Source of the DNA: Virgisporangium aurantiacum
GTDB taxonomy: Bacteria; Actinomycetota; Actinomycetes; Mycobacteriales; Micromonosporaceae
Assembly (NCBI RefSeq): GCF_016863635.1
Contig: NZ_BOPG01000031.1
Coordinates: 1-64,000, forward strand
Direction of reading: 5' to 3'
DNA length: 64,000 bases
The first letter of the stretch is position 1, and the number at the start of each line of letters is the position of its first letter. Positions 16,765-25,218 of this stretch are shown here, one piece after another. The position numbers were made by a program, and so were the translations under genes. Below the pieces are notes generated by a model, which searched no databases, was not told where the DNA came from, and worked only from the letters and a program-made list of their open reading frames with translations.

Positions 16765-17757
16765 ATGCCTCCGAACCTTTGTCGCGCAGCGCTACTGGCT
16801 GCCGTTCTCGCGCTCACCGCCTGCGGCGGAAACCTCGGCGACGACGAATCCGACGCCGCCGCGTCGTTCCCGGAGCGGGCCGTCAGCCTGCTCGTCGGGC
16901 AGGACGCCGGTGGCAGCACCGACCTCATCGCCCGCGCCCTCGCCGATCCCGCCGGTACCGACCTCAAGCAGTCGATCACCGTGCTGAACAAGGCCGGCGC
17001 CAACGGCGCGCTCGCGGCCAAGGAACTGGCCTCCGCCAAGGCCGACGGCTACACCATCATGATCTTCGTGGGTTCCCTCGCCTACATCACGCCGCTGGCC
17101 GTGGCGCCGGCCGACGCCGTCGACATCAACAACTACGAGGTCGTCACCGGCGTCTCCCAGGACGACTACGTGCTCGTCGCCAGCACGCAGAGCGGTTTCA
17201 AGACGGTCAAGGACATCGTCGACGCCAACCGGCCGGTCAAGTACGCCACCACCGGCGTCGGCACCGGCAGCCAGCTCAGCCAGCAACTGCTGTTCGCACA
17301 GGCGAAGGTGACCGCAACGGCCGTGCCGTTCAACGGCGGCGCACCCGCGCTCACCGCGGTGCTCGGCGGCCAGGTCGACGTCGCGTCGGTGCAACTCGGC
17401 GAGGCGCAGGCGCAGATCAAGGCCGGCAAGGTCGTGCCGGTCGTCACGTTCGCCGACCAGCGGCCGACGTACATGCCCGACACGCCCACCGCGAAGGAGG
17501 CCGGCTACAACGCGCCGGTGCAGCAGTCCCGGGCGATCGTGGCACCGAAGGGCACGCCGACGGAGGTGCTCGACCGGCTGCGTACCGCATTCCAGAAGTC
17601 GTTCGCCGACACCCGGTACAAGGACTTCAACACCCAACGCATGCTCACCGCGAACGAGGTCGACGGCCCGGCGCTGCTGAAGCAATGGACCGGATCGCTG
17701 GACACCTACCGCAGACTCGTCGACCAGTACAACCTCAACCTGAGCGGCAAGGCATGA
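16765..17757 (+). CDS. tctC: Tripartite tricarboxylate transporter (TTT) substrate-binding lipoprotein TctC
   Basis: 330 aa. A lipoprotein signal peptide ends in the lipobox LTAC (Cys20), so the mature protein is anchored outside the membrane. The Bug/TctC family is shown by FPERAVSLLVGQDAGGSTDLIAR, NKAGANGALAAKELA, and VPFNGGAPALTAVLGGQVD. It captures a carboxylate substrate for the TctAB channel; the context with glucarate genes points to aldarates (inference). GAGGAG at 16754-16759 is a good ribosome-binding site. The stop overlaps the tctB start (ATGA). It is driven by the LysR-type element just upstream. Confidence 0.92.
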   Translation: MPPNLCRAALLAAVLALTACGGNLGDDESDAAASFPERAVSLLVGQDAGGSTDLIARALADPAGTDLKQSITVLNKAGANGALAAKELASAKADGYTIMIFVGSLAYITPLAVAPADAVDINNYEVVTGVSQDDYVLVASTQSGFKTVKDIVDANRPVKYATTGVGTGSQLSQQLLFAQAKVTATAVPFNGGAPALTAVLGGQVDVASVQLGEAQAQIKAGKVVPVVTFADQRPTYMPDTPTAKEAGYNAPVQQSRAIVAPKGTPTEVLDRLRTAFQKSFADTRYKDFNTQRMLTANEVDGPALLKQWTGSLDTYRRLVDQYNLNLSGKA

Positions 17758-18230
17758 GCGAGACGGTCGAGCCGGCTGAGCCGGATCGGCCGGCGGCGGG
17801 GCCGGTGACGAACCTGGTCACGGCGGCCGTGGTCGTGGTCCTCGGTGGGGTGGCCTTCGTCGGATCGCTGCGCCTGGGGGTGGGAAGCGCCTCCGCGCCC
17901 GGGCCGGGCACCTGGCCGGCGGTCGTCAGTGGTGTTCTCGTGATTCTGGGCGTCGTGCTCGCCGCCCGCTTCCGGCGCACCGACGACGCCGAACCGTTCA
18001 CCCGCGCCGGTCTGCTGGTGCTCGTCGCCGTGGCGAGCATGGTGGCGTTCGTCGCCGTCGTCGGCACGATCGGCTTCGAGATTCCGACGGCGGTGCTGGC
18101 GTTCGTATGGCTGCGCTTCCTCGGCCGGGAGGGGTGGCGCACCTCCATCGGCATCAGCGTCGGCGCCACCGTGGTGTTCTACGCGCTGTTCGTCGGCGCG
18201 CTCGACGTCACCATCCCGCATCTGTTGTGA
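17754..18230 (+). CDS. tctB: Tripartite tricarboxylate transporter small membrane subunit TctB
   Basis: 158 aa. After a short cytosolic N-terminus (SETVEPAEPDRP) there are four hydrophobic segments, with the family-typical SAPGPGTWPAVVSGVLVILG after the first helix. TctB is the small, poorly conserved membrane subunit that works with TctA. The ATG overlaps the tctC stop as ATGA, which fixes the start within a longer open frame. Downstream, a GAGGAGG overlapping its stop codon serves tctA. Confidence 0.88.
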   Translation: MSETVEPAEPDRPAAGPVTNLVTAAVVVVLGGVAFVGSLRLGVGSASAPGPGTWPAVVSGVLVILGVVLAARFRRTDDAEPFTRAGLLVLVAVASMVAFVAVVGTIGFEIPTAVLAFVWLRFLGREGWRTSIGISVGATVVFYALFVGALDVTIPHLL

Positions 18231-18249
18231 GGAGGCCATCCTGTCCTCG

Positions 18250-19755
18250 GTGATCGACGGCTTCGCCGTCGTCCTCGAGCCGACGAACCTGCTGTACTGC
18301 CTCATCGGCGTGGTCGTCGGCATGCTCATCGGCGTGCTGCCCGGTCTCGGGCCGGCCGCCACCATCGCGATCCTGCTGCCGTTCACGTTCGACCTGGAGC
18401 CGGTCACCGCGATCATCATGCTGGCCGGAATCTTCTACGGCGCGCAGTACGGCGGCACGATCACCTCGGTGCTGTTGCGGTTGCCCGGCGAGGCGTCGTC
18501 GGTCGTCACCGTCTTCGACGGCCATGCGCTCGCCCGGCAGGGCCGGGCCGGAACGGCGCTCGGCATCGCCGCCATCGGCTCGTTCCTCGGCGGCACACTG
18601 TCGGTCGTCGCGCTGACGCTGGTGGCGCCGCTCGTCGCCGGGTTCGCGCTCGACTTCGGGCCGCCCGAGTACGCCGCACTCGCGCTGCTCGGCATCCTGC
18701 TCGTGGCCACCGTCTCCAACAGCGGCAGGCTGAAGGCGCTCATCGCCGCCGTCGTGGGTGTGCTGCTGGCGACGGTCGGCCGCGACGACTTCACCTCCAC
18801 CGAGCGGTTCACGGTGGGCAGCCTGTCCCTCGCCGACGGGCTCGACTTCGTCCCCATCGCGATGGGCCTGTTCGGACTCGGCGAGATCCTCTACAACCTC
18901 GAAGAGCGCCATCGCGCCACTCCGGCGCCGGCGCCCGTCACCGACGTCTGGCCCAGCCGCGCCGACCTGAAGCAGGCCAGCGGCGCGTTCGGCCGTGGTG
19001 GCGTGCTCGGCTTCGCGCTCGGCATCCTGCCCGGCGGCGGTGCCGTGCTCGCGTCGCTCGCCGCGTACGCGCTGGAGAAGCGCCGCTCCCGCCACCCCGA
19101 GCGGTTCGGCCGCGGCGCGATCGAGGGCGTCGCCGCTCCGGAGACCGCGAACAACGCGGCCGCCACGTCGTCGTTCATTCCCCTGCTGTCGCTGGGGATC
19201 CCGGCCAACGCCACCATGGCCGTGATCTTCGGCGCGCTGCTCATCCAGGGCATCACGCCCGGCCCGCAGCTCGTCACCGAACACCCCGACCTGTTCTGGG
19301 GCGTCGTCAACTCCATGTACGTCGGCAACGTGCTGCTGCTCGTGATGAGCCTGCCGTTGGTGGGGGTCTTCGTGCGCATCCTGCGGGTGCGTCCGGCGAT
19401 CCTCGCACCCGTCACCACGCTCATCACGTTGATCGGCGCCTACACGGTCAACAACGCCGTGTTCGACATCGGCCTCGTCATCGCGTTCGGCGTGCTCGGC
19501 TACCTCATGAAGAAGACCGGCTTCGACCCCGGGCCGCTCGTGCTCGCGTTCGTGCTCGGCTCGCTGCTGGAATCCTCGGTGCGCCGGTCACTGCTCCTGT
19601 TCGACGGGAACCCGCTCGCTTTCTTCACCCGTCCGATCTCGGGCACGCTGCTCGCGTGCTTCGTCGCGGTCACCGTGCTGCCCGCCGGTCGCGCGGTGCT
19701 GCTCCACCGTCGGCTCAGGCGGCGAGCAGAACCGCGACCGCTTCGATCGAGATGA
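18250..19755 (+). CDS. tctA: Tripartite tricarboxylate transporter large membrane subunit TctA
   Basis: 501 aa, about 11-12 membrane helices. Conserved TctA motifs are IGVLPGLGPAATIAILLPFTF near the N-terminus, LGILPGGGAVLASLAAYALEK, and PETANNAAATSSFIPLLSLGIP. It forms the channel for proton- or sodium-coupled uptake of the ligand delivered by TctC. The GTG at 18250 lies 14 nt after GGAGG, which is long; a CTG at 18241 would be 5 nt after it and would give LSSVIDGFAVVL, closer to other TctA N-termini, so translation may really begin there. The last 41 bp overlap the convergent RidA gene. Confidence 0.9.
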   Translation: MIDGFAVVLEPTNLLYCLIGVVVGMLIGVLPGLGPAATIAILLPFTFDLEPVTAIIMLAGIFYGAQYGGTITSVLLRLPGEASSVVTVFDGHALARQGRAGTALGIAAIGSFLGGTLSVVALTLVAPLVAGFALDFGPPEYAALALLGILLVATVSNSGRLKALIAAVVGVLLATVGRDDFTSTERFTVGSLSLADGLDFVPIAMGLFGLGEILYNLEERHRATPAPAPVTDVWPSRADLKQASGAFGRGGVLGFALGILPGGGAVLASLAAYALEKRRSRHPERFGRGAIEGVAAPETANNAAATSSFIPLLSLGIPANATMAVIFGALLIQGITPGPQLVTEHPDLFWGVVNSMYVGNVLLLVMSLPLVGVFVRILRVRPAILAPVTTLITLIGAYTVNNAVFDIGLVIAFGVLGYLMKKTGFDPGPLVLAFVLGSLLESSVRRSLLLFDGNPLAFFTRPISGTLLACFVAVTVLPAGRAVLLHRRLRRRAEPRPLRSR

Positions 19756-20101
19756 GGAGGTTGCGCGGGAGTTTGACGTTGGCCGGTGCCGAGCGGGCCG
19801 GCGGTGGGTCGGGCATGTACCGCGCGTAGATCTCGTTGATCACCGCGAAGTCGTCGACGTTGGTGTAGAAGATGGTGGTCTTGACCACGGTCGCCAGCGA
19901 CGCGCCGGCGGCGGTGAGGACCGCGTCGAGGTTGCGCAGCGCCAGCTCGGTCTGTTCCGCGATGCCGTCCGGTGCGACGCCGGTGGCGGGGTCGATGCCC
20001 GCCGTACCGGAGCAGAACACGAACCCGTTGGCGACGATCGCCTGGCTGTAGGGCCCGATCGCGGGCGGAGCGTTGTCCGTCGAGACTGCCTGTCGAATCA
20101 T
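19715..20101 (-). CDS. RidA/YjgF-family enamine/imine deaminase
   Basis: 128 aa, full length. Family motifs are AIGPYSQAIVANGFVFCSG, the catalytic Arg103 in PPARSAPANVKLP and Glu120 in LISIEAVA. RidA proteins hydrolyse reactive 2-aminoacrylate and related enamines released by PLP enzymes, protecting the cell. GGAGGA precedes the ATG. It is convergent with tctA, overlapping it by 41 bp, and 27 bp downstream of the methyltransferase gene on the same strand. A role in the aldarate pathway is possible from position only; members of RidA subfamilies often accompany catabolic operons. Confidence 0.9.
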   Translation of the reverse strand: MIRQAVSTDNAPPAIGPYSQAIVANGFVFCSGTAGIDPATGVAPDGIAEQTELALRNLDAVLTAAGASLATVVKTTIFYTNVDDFAVINEIYARYMPDPPPARSAPANVKLPRNLLISIEAVAVLLAA

Positions 20102-20128
20102 CGGTGCCCTCCTCCGAGCGCCGGCCGT

Positions 20129-21184
20129 CTACCGGCGCGCCTCGTACACGATGTTGAACGGTGTCTCGGCGACCCGCCGGAAACTACCGAACCCCGCATC
20201 CGTGACGATCCGGCGGATCGGCTCCTCGCCGGCCTGGGCGCCGAGAGCGTAGCCCCCCGGCTGGGAGAGCGCGTTCGGTACGCAGAGGAATGTGGAGAAC
20301 GAGTAGTAGATCCGACCGACCGGGTTGAGATTGTCGCCGACGGTGGCACCGGCGAACGGCTCGACGATCATCCAGGTGCCACCGTCGGCGAGTTGGTGCC
20401 GTACGTGGCGGGCCGCACCGAGCGGGTCGCCCATGTCATGGAGCGCGTCGAACGTCGTGACGAGGTCGAACGGGCCGCCGGTGAAGGTCTGCGCGGTGGC
20501 GACCTCGAACCGCACCCGGTCGTCGACCCCCTCCTTCGCCGCCCGCTTGCGCGCGATCGCCACCGACCCGGCGTGGTAGTCGGAGCCCGACACCGTCGTG
20601 TTCGGGAACGCGGCGGCCATCAGGACCGTCGAGGCCCCGTGCCCGCAACCGACGTCGGCGACGAGCCCGCCGTCGCGCAGCTTCGCCAGGACGCCGCCGA
20701 GCGCGGGTAGCCAGGCGCTGACCAGGCTGGCGCTGTAGCCGGGACGGAAGAACCGCTCGCAGCCGGCGAACACGCCCTCGTCGTGGGTGTGCCAGCCGAC
20801 GCCGTCGCCGGATCGGAACGCGTCGGCGACGTCCGGCTCGGCCCGCAGCGCGGCGACGGCCAGTTCGAACGCTCCGGGTGCGAAGACCGGCCCGTCGGGA
20901 TCGGTCAGCGCGAAGGCCTGCTCCTCGGTGAGCCAGTAGTACCCCGTCCTCGGGTCGTACTCGACGTAGCCGCCGGCCGCCTGCCCGCGCAGCCACTCGT
21001 CGACATAGCGGGGCGCCGTCCCGGTACGGATCGCGACGTCCTGCGGGCGTTGCGGTCCCTCGGCGAGCGCCCGGTACAGCCCGAGCCGGTCACCGACGAC
21101 GATGTTGCCGGCGGCCATCGTCGCGCCCAGATCGCCGATGACCCGGTTCATGAACGTCGTCAGTCGTGCCTCGTCGATCGCCAT
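20129..21184 (-). CDS. Class I SAM-dependent methyltransferase with N-terminal winged-helix domain
   Basis: 351 aa. The N-terminal ~100 residues resemble the winged-helix dimerisation domain of O-methyltransferase-like proteins (TFMNRVIGDLGATMAAGN, then PRYVDEWLRG). The Rossmann methyltransferase core has motif I VADVGCGHGAST near residue 170, followed by acidic VSGSDYHAGS and FDLVTTFDALHDMGDP. The substrate is unknown. I chose the ATG at 21184 over upstream in-frame starts because AGGAG lies nearby and the next residues begin the conserved domain. It is divergent from the LAL regulator, which may control it, and precedes ridA by 27 bp. Confidence 0.85.
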   Translation of the reverse strand: MAIDEARLTTFMNRVIGDLGATMAAGNIVVGDRLGLYRALAEGPQRPQDVAIRTGTAPRYVDEWLRGQAAGGYVEYDPRTGYYWLTEEQAFALTDPDGPVFAPGAFELAVAALRAEPDVADAFRSGDGVGWHTHDEGVFAGCERFFRPGYSASLVSAWLPALGGVLAKLRDGGLVADVGCGHGASTVLMAAAFPNTTVSGSDYHAGSVAIARKRAAKEGVDDRVRFEVATAQTFTGGPFDLVTTFDALHDMGDPLGAARHVRHQLADGGTWMIVEPFAGATVGDNLNPVGRIYYSFSTFLCVPNALSQPGGYALGAQAGEEPIRRIVTDAGFGSFRRVAETPFNIVYEARR

Positions 21185-21352
21185 CGTGGTCCGCTCCTGT
21201 GCTCTCGCGTGAACCTTCCGCTCAGTTCTACGACCCGCCGGCGCCCGCGACATCCGCGCCGATTACCGAGGCCGGGCCGCGCGGTACCGAGATCGGGGAC
21301 GGGTGCCGGCGGATCGGTGTCGGTCCGGCGCCACATGCCAGACTTTGGGCCC

Positions 21353-23938
21353 ATGGGCCGGACGATGCTGGAACGCGAAGCGGAACTGGCGGTGTTGGGC
21401 GAAGCCGCCCGCGACGCCGGCGACGGGGCCGGAGCGGTGGCCCTCATCCACGGCGAGGCCGGTATCGGAAAGTCCAGCCTCGTCGAGGCGATCCGGGGCG
21501 TGCTGCCGGCCGAGGGCCGGCTCCTCGTCGGCTACTGCGACGACCTGGCCACCCCCCGGGTCCTCGGTCCGTTGCGGGATCTCATCGGCAGCGTCGGCAC
21601 CGGGCTGACGCGGGCTTTGGAGCGCGGCGACCGGGGCGAGGTGCTGGAGGCGCTGCGTAGCGAACTCGGCTGGGCGAAACATCCGACGGTGCTCGCCGTC
21701 GAGGACGTGCACTGGGCCGACGAGGCGACCCTCGACGTGCTGCGCTACCTGGTCCGCCGGGCCGCGCAGATGCCGCTGGTGCTGGTGCTGACCTACCGCG
21801 ACGACGAGCTCGGCACCGATCATCCGCTGCGCCAGCTCCTCGGGGTGGCCTCGCGGGTGGAGCGGGTCCGCCGGCTGCGGCTGGCCCGTCTCACCGTGTC
21901 GGCGGTACGCCGGCTGAGCGCCGCGGTGGACATCGACGTCGACGAGGTCTTCGCGGTCACGTCCGGCAACCCCTACTTCGTCGCCGAGGTCCTGGCCGCC
22001 GGAGACCCGGCCGCCGTGCCGTTGACGATCGCCGACGCCGTACAGGCCCGGCTGGCGAAGCTCGACCCGGCCACGGTGGAGACCCTCGAACAGCTCGCCG
22101 TCGTGCCGTCGGCGCTGCAACCGTGGCTCGTCGACGCGCTCGTACCGGCCGGTCCGGCCGCACTGGCGCCGGCCGAGCAGCACGGCCTGCTCACGGTCGC
22201 GCCGGGCCGGGTCAGCTTCCGCCACGAACTCGCCCGCCGCGCGGTCGTCGACTCGATGCCCGCGGCGCGCCGGATGGCCGCGAACCGCAGGGTGCTCGCC
22301 GCGCTTCTCGACCGGCCGGGAATCGACGTGTCCCGCGTGATGCACCACGCCGCCGAGGCCGCCGACACCGGCGTCATCCTCGAGTACGGGCCGATCGCGG
22401 CCCGGGAGGCCACGGCGGCCGGAGCGCACCGGGAAGCGGTCGCCCACCTGCGGCTGCTGCTCGACCAGCACCCGGTCCTCGCCCCGCGGGCCGAGGCGGA
22501 GCTGTGGGAGAGCTTCGCCGTCGAGAGTTACACCATCAACGCTCCGGCCCACGACGTGCGGGCGGCCCAGCGGCGGGCGGTCGAACTGCGGCGCGGCGAC
22601 GACCCGCGTGCCCTCGGGGCGTCCCTGCGGTGGCTGTCGCGGATCTGCTGGTGGGCCGGGGACCCGGACGGCGCGGGCGCCGCGGCCGACGAGGCGATCG
22701 CCGTCCTCACCGCCGCCGGCGCCGACGATCTGCTGGCGATGGCGTGGAGCAACAAGGCGCAGTTGCACGCGCTCGCCGGACGTGACGCCGAGACCATCGT
22801 CGCGGCCGAGCGGGCCATCGCACTCGGCCGGGACACACCGGCGACCCTGTCGCACGCCCTCAACAATCTCGGCATGGCGCTGCACCGGCAAGGTGGCGCG
22901 GCCGCACTGTCCACAATGGAGGAAAGTCTCCGGGTCGCGCTCGCCGCCAACGAGACGGAGCACGCGTGCCGGGCCTACGTGAACCTCATCTGGGACGATC
23001 TGGAGCTGCTGCGCCTCGACGACGTGCGGCGCCGCCTCGCCGAGGCGATCGAGCTCGCCGAGCGCTCGGAGTTCCTGATGTACTGGCGGTACCTTCAGGT
23101 CGCCCAGGGCGCGCTGCACTTCGCGACCGCCGACTGGGACGAGGTCGTGCCGGCCGCGGCCTACGCCCTCGACGCGTCCCCGCCGGTGCGCTGCGCCGCG
23201 CTGACCGTCATCGGCCGCACCCGGTTGCGCCGCGGCGAGCCCGACGCGATCGATACGCTGCGCGAGGCCTGGCAGATCGCGCTGCCGCTGCGCGAGAGCC
23301 AGTGGATCGGCCCGGCCGCCGCGGCCCTGGGCGAGGCCGCCATGCTCGCCGGCGACGCCGGCACCGCCCTCGCCGAACTGAGCGAGGCGGACGAGCTGGC
23401 CCGCCGGTTCGGTACCGTCGCCGTCCGGGCCGAGCTGGCGTACTGGCTGGGCCGCGCCGGTCGCCCGGTCGGCGGGCAGGGCCTGGACCACCCGTACGCG
23501 CTGCTCGCCGACGGCCGGTGGCGGGAGGCCGCCGATGCCTGGCACACCGCGGGCTGCCGGTACGAGCACGCGGTCGCCCTGGCCGAAAGCCCCGACGCCG
23601 ACGACCAGTTGGCGGCTCTCGCCGGGCTCGACGCCCTCGGGGCCGAGCCGCAGGCCCGGCTCGTCCGGACGAGCCTGCGCAGGCTCGGCGCCCGGGTCCC
23701 GCGCGGCCCGGTACCCACGACCCGCGTCAACCCGGCCGGGCTGACCGAACGCCAGGCCGAGATCGTCCAGCTCCTCGCCCAGGACCTGACCAACGCCGAG
23801 ATCGCCGGCCAGCTGGTCCTGTCCGTGCGTACGGTCGACAGCCACGTCGCGGCGGCGCTGACCAAGCTGGGCGTCCGCACCCGCCAGGAAGCCGTGGCCC
23901 GCGCCGCCGGGTTGGGCATCCTCCCCCCACAGCCGTGA
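21353..23938 (+). CDS. LAL-type (large ATP-binding) LuxR-family transcriptional regulator
   Basis: 861 aa. The AAA-type ATPase domain has Walker A HGEAGIGKSSL near residues 34-42 and Walker B VLAVEDVHWADEATL. A long alpha-helical, TPR-like middle follows. The C-terminal LuxR helix-turn-helix (about 800-861) has LTERQAEIVQLLAQDLTNAE and SVRTVDSHVAAALTKLG. LAL proteins such as MalT and PikD activate sugar or secondary-metabolite genes in response to a ligand. An ATG at 21353 or one at 21365 could start it; the latter gives MLEREAEL, the common LAL beginning. It is divergent from the methyltransferase gene and ends at a strong terminator hairpin. Confidence 0.92.
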   Translation: MGRTMLEREAELAVLGEAARDAGDGAGAVALIHGEAGIGKSSLVEAIRGVLPAEGRLLVGYCDDLATPRVLGPLRDLIGSVGTGLTRALERGDRGEVLEALRSELGWAKHPTVLAVEDVHWADEATLDVLRYLVRRAAQMPLVLVLTYRDDELGTDHPLRQLLGVASRVERVRRLRLARLTVSAVRRLSAAVDIDVDEVFAVTSGNPYFVAEVLAAGDPAAVPLTIADAVQARLAKLDPATVETLEQLAVVPSALQPWLVDALVPAGPAALAPAEQHGLLTVAPGRVSFRHELARRAVVDSMPAARRMAANRRVLAALLDRPGIDVSRVMHHAAEAADTGVILEYGPIAAREATAAGAHREAVAHLRLLLDQHPVLAPRAEAELWESFAVESYTINAPAHDVRAAQRRAVELRRGDDPRALGASLRWLSRICWWAGDPDGAGAAADEAIAVLTAAGADDLLAMAWSNKAQLHALAGRDAETIVAAERAIALGRDTPATLSHALNNLGMALHRQGGAAALSTMEESLRVALAANETEHACRAYVNLIWDDLELLRLDDVRRRLAEAIELAERSEFLMYWRYLQVAQGALHFATADWDEVVPAAAYALDASPPVRCAALTVIGRTRLRRGEPDAIDTLREAWQIALPLRESQWIGPAAAALGEAAMLAGDAGTALAELSEADELARRFGTVAVRAELAYWLGRAGRPVGGQGLDHPYALLADGRWREAADAWHTAGCRYEHAVALAESPDADDQLAALAGLDALGAEPQARLVRTSLRRLGARVPRGPVPTTRVNPAGLTERQAEIVQLLAQDLTNAEIAGQLVLSVRTVDSHVAAALTKLGVRTRQEAVARAAGLGILPPQP

Positions 23939-23939
23939 C

Positions 23940-23974
23940 GGCCGCCGGGAGGCCATGTGGTCCTCCCGGCGGCC
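23940..23974. terminator. Bidirectional hairpin terminator
   Basis: A perfect 13-bp stem (GGCCGCCGGGAGG at 23940-23952 pairing with 23962-23974) with a 9-nt loop lies between the convergent LAL-regulator and RTX-protein stops. There is no U-tract, as usual in actinomycetes. Confidence 0.75.
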
Positions 23975-23983
23975 GGTCGCTGA

Positions 23984-25030
23984 TCAGAGTTCGCAGTTCT
24001 GCGTCACGTCGGAGCCGAAGTCGGTCTGGCACACGTCGGAGCCCGCGTTCCCGTCGACGGCGTCAACGGTGACGTCGTTCTCGAACGCGATGAGGATGTC
24101 GTTGCCGTCGCCGCCGCTCAACAAGTTGTTGGCCGGCATGCTGTTCGGGTGGGCGCTTTCACCCGAGGTGCGGAGCACGTCGCCGGCCGAACCGCCGCTG
24201 AGGTCTTCGACGTCGATCCAGATCTTGTCGCCTTCACCCTGCGCGCCGTCGTTGGCGACGGTGTCCAGCGACAGGAAGAGCGGCATCGTCCGGGTCTTGT
24301 ACTGGGCCTCGTCCTTGCCGCCTCCGCCCTCGAAGAAGTCCGCGCCGTCGAGGACCGGTTCCGCGATCGAGACGTCGTTGCCGGGTCCGCCGACCAGGTA
24401 GTCGTCGCCCTGTCCGCCGAACATCCGGTCGGAGCCCACATTGCCCCACAGTTCGTCGTTGTCGCCCAGTCCGCGCAGCGTGTCGTCGCCGCCCATGCCG
24501 TTCAGGAAGTCGTGCCCGCCCGAGCCGGTCAGCAGGTCGGCTCCCTTCCCGCCCTGGACGTAGGACTTGATGTCGATGTTGTCCCGCTCACCGGCCTGGC
24601 CGTCGTTGGCCAGCCCGTCGAGGGTGACGGTGACCGGCGTCGTGCGATTGGCGTACGAGAAGATGTCGCCGCCGAACTCCGGGAAGCCGCCGCCGACAAA
24701 GACGTCGACGCCGTCGGTCACGGACTCGGACACGAAGAAGTCGCTGCCCGGGCCGCCGTCGAAGCGGTCGTTGCCCGTACCCATGCAGACCGTGTCGTTG
24801 CCGTCGTTCCCGATGACGGTGTCGTTGCCCGCTCCGGTGACGACCACGTCGTTGCCGGGCGTGCCGGTGATGACGTCGTTCCCGTCCGTGCCCACGATCG
24901 TCGCCCGCAGGAAGCTGCACGTTGTCGGCAGGGCGGCCGCGGGAGCCGCCAGGGCGGCTGCCGGAGCCGCCAGTGCCGCGGCGGTCAGCAATCCGGCGGC
25001 CAGGAGACCCTGCACCCATTGTCTTCGCAT
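23984..25030 (-). CDS. Secreted hemolysin-type (RTX-like) calcium-binding protein
   Basis: 348 aa. A Sec signal peptide (MRRQWVQGLLAAGLLTAAALAAP) is followed by an Ala-rich stretch with likely cleavage near residue 33. The mature part has many GGxGxD-type nonapeptide repeats such as GNDVITGTPGNDVVV, GAGNDTVIGNDGNDTV, GGQGDDYLVGGPGND and GGDGNDILIA, which bind calcium in a parallel beta-roll. Four Cys (one early, one mid, two near the end) could form disulfides. No enzymatic domain is visible, so it may be an extracellular structural or calcium-binding protein. GAGGGA precedes the ATG at 25030. The 188 bp upstream hold only its presumed promoter. Confidence 0.85.
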   Translation of the reverse strand: MRRQWVQGLLAAGLLTAAALAAPAAALAAPAAALPTTCSFLRATIVGTDGNDVITGTPGNDVVVTGAGNDTVIGNDGNDTVCMGTGNDRFDGGPGSDFFVSESVTDGVDVFVGGGFPEFGGDIFSYANRTTPVTVTLDGLANDGQAGERDNIDIKSYVQGGKGADLLTGSGGHDFLNGMGGDDTLRGLGDNDELWGNVGSDRMFGGQGDDYLVGGPGNDVSIAEPVLDGADFFEGGGGKDEAQYKTRTMPLFLSLDTVANDGAQGEGDKIWIDVEDLSGGSAGDVLRTSGESAHPNSMPANNLLSGGDGNDILIAFENDVTVDAVDGNAGSDVCQTDFGSDVTQNCEL

Positions 25031-25218
25031 GTCTGTCCCTCGATCTCGGGTCGATCGCCACCAACTGCCCGACGCGGGTCGCGGCACGGACGCGGGAGCT
25101 CTCCACTCAAGTTCTAGGCAGCCACGGCCGTCGCGACGTCGGTGCCGGTTACCCAACTCGCCCGCCCGCACTACCGACCCGTCGTGGTTCGCCGCCGAGA
25201 CCGGCACGCGGCCCGAAT

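Noticed and set aside
21263..23956. 897-codon open frame on the minus strand
   Set aside because: It mirrors the LAL regulator, whose ATPase and HTH motifs are clear; the antisense product has no domain.
24000..24900. DNA repeats as a CRISPR or tandem array
   Set aside because: The periodicity comes from coding of GGxGxD repeats; units are not identical and there are no spacers.
23984..25030. RTX protein as a hemolysin toxin
   Set aside because: The nonapeptide repeats are clear but there is no pore-forming or enzymatic domain and it uses a Sec signal rather than type I export.
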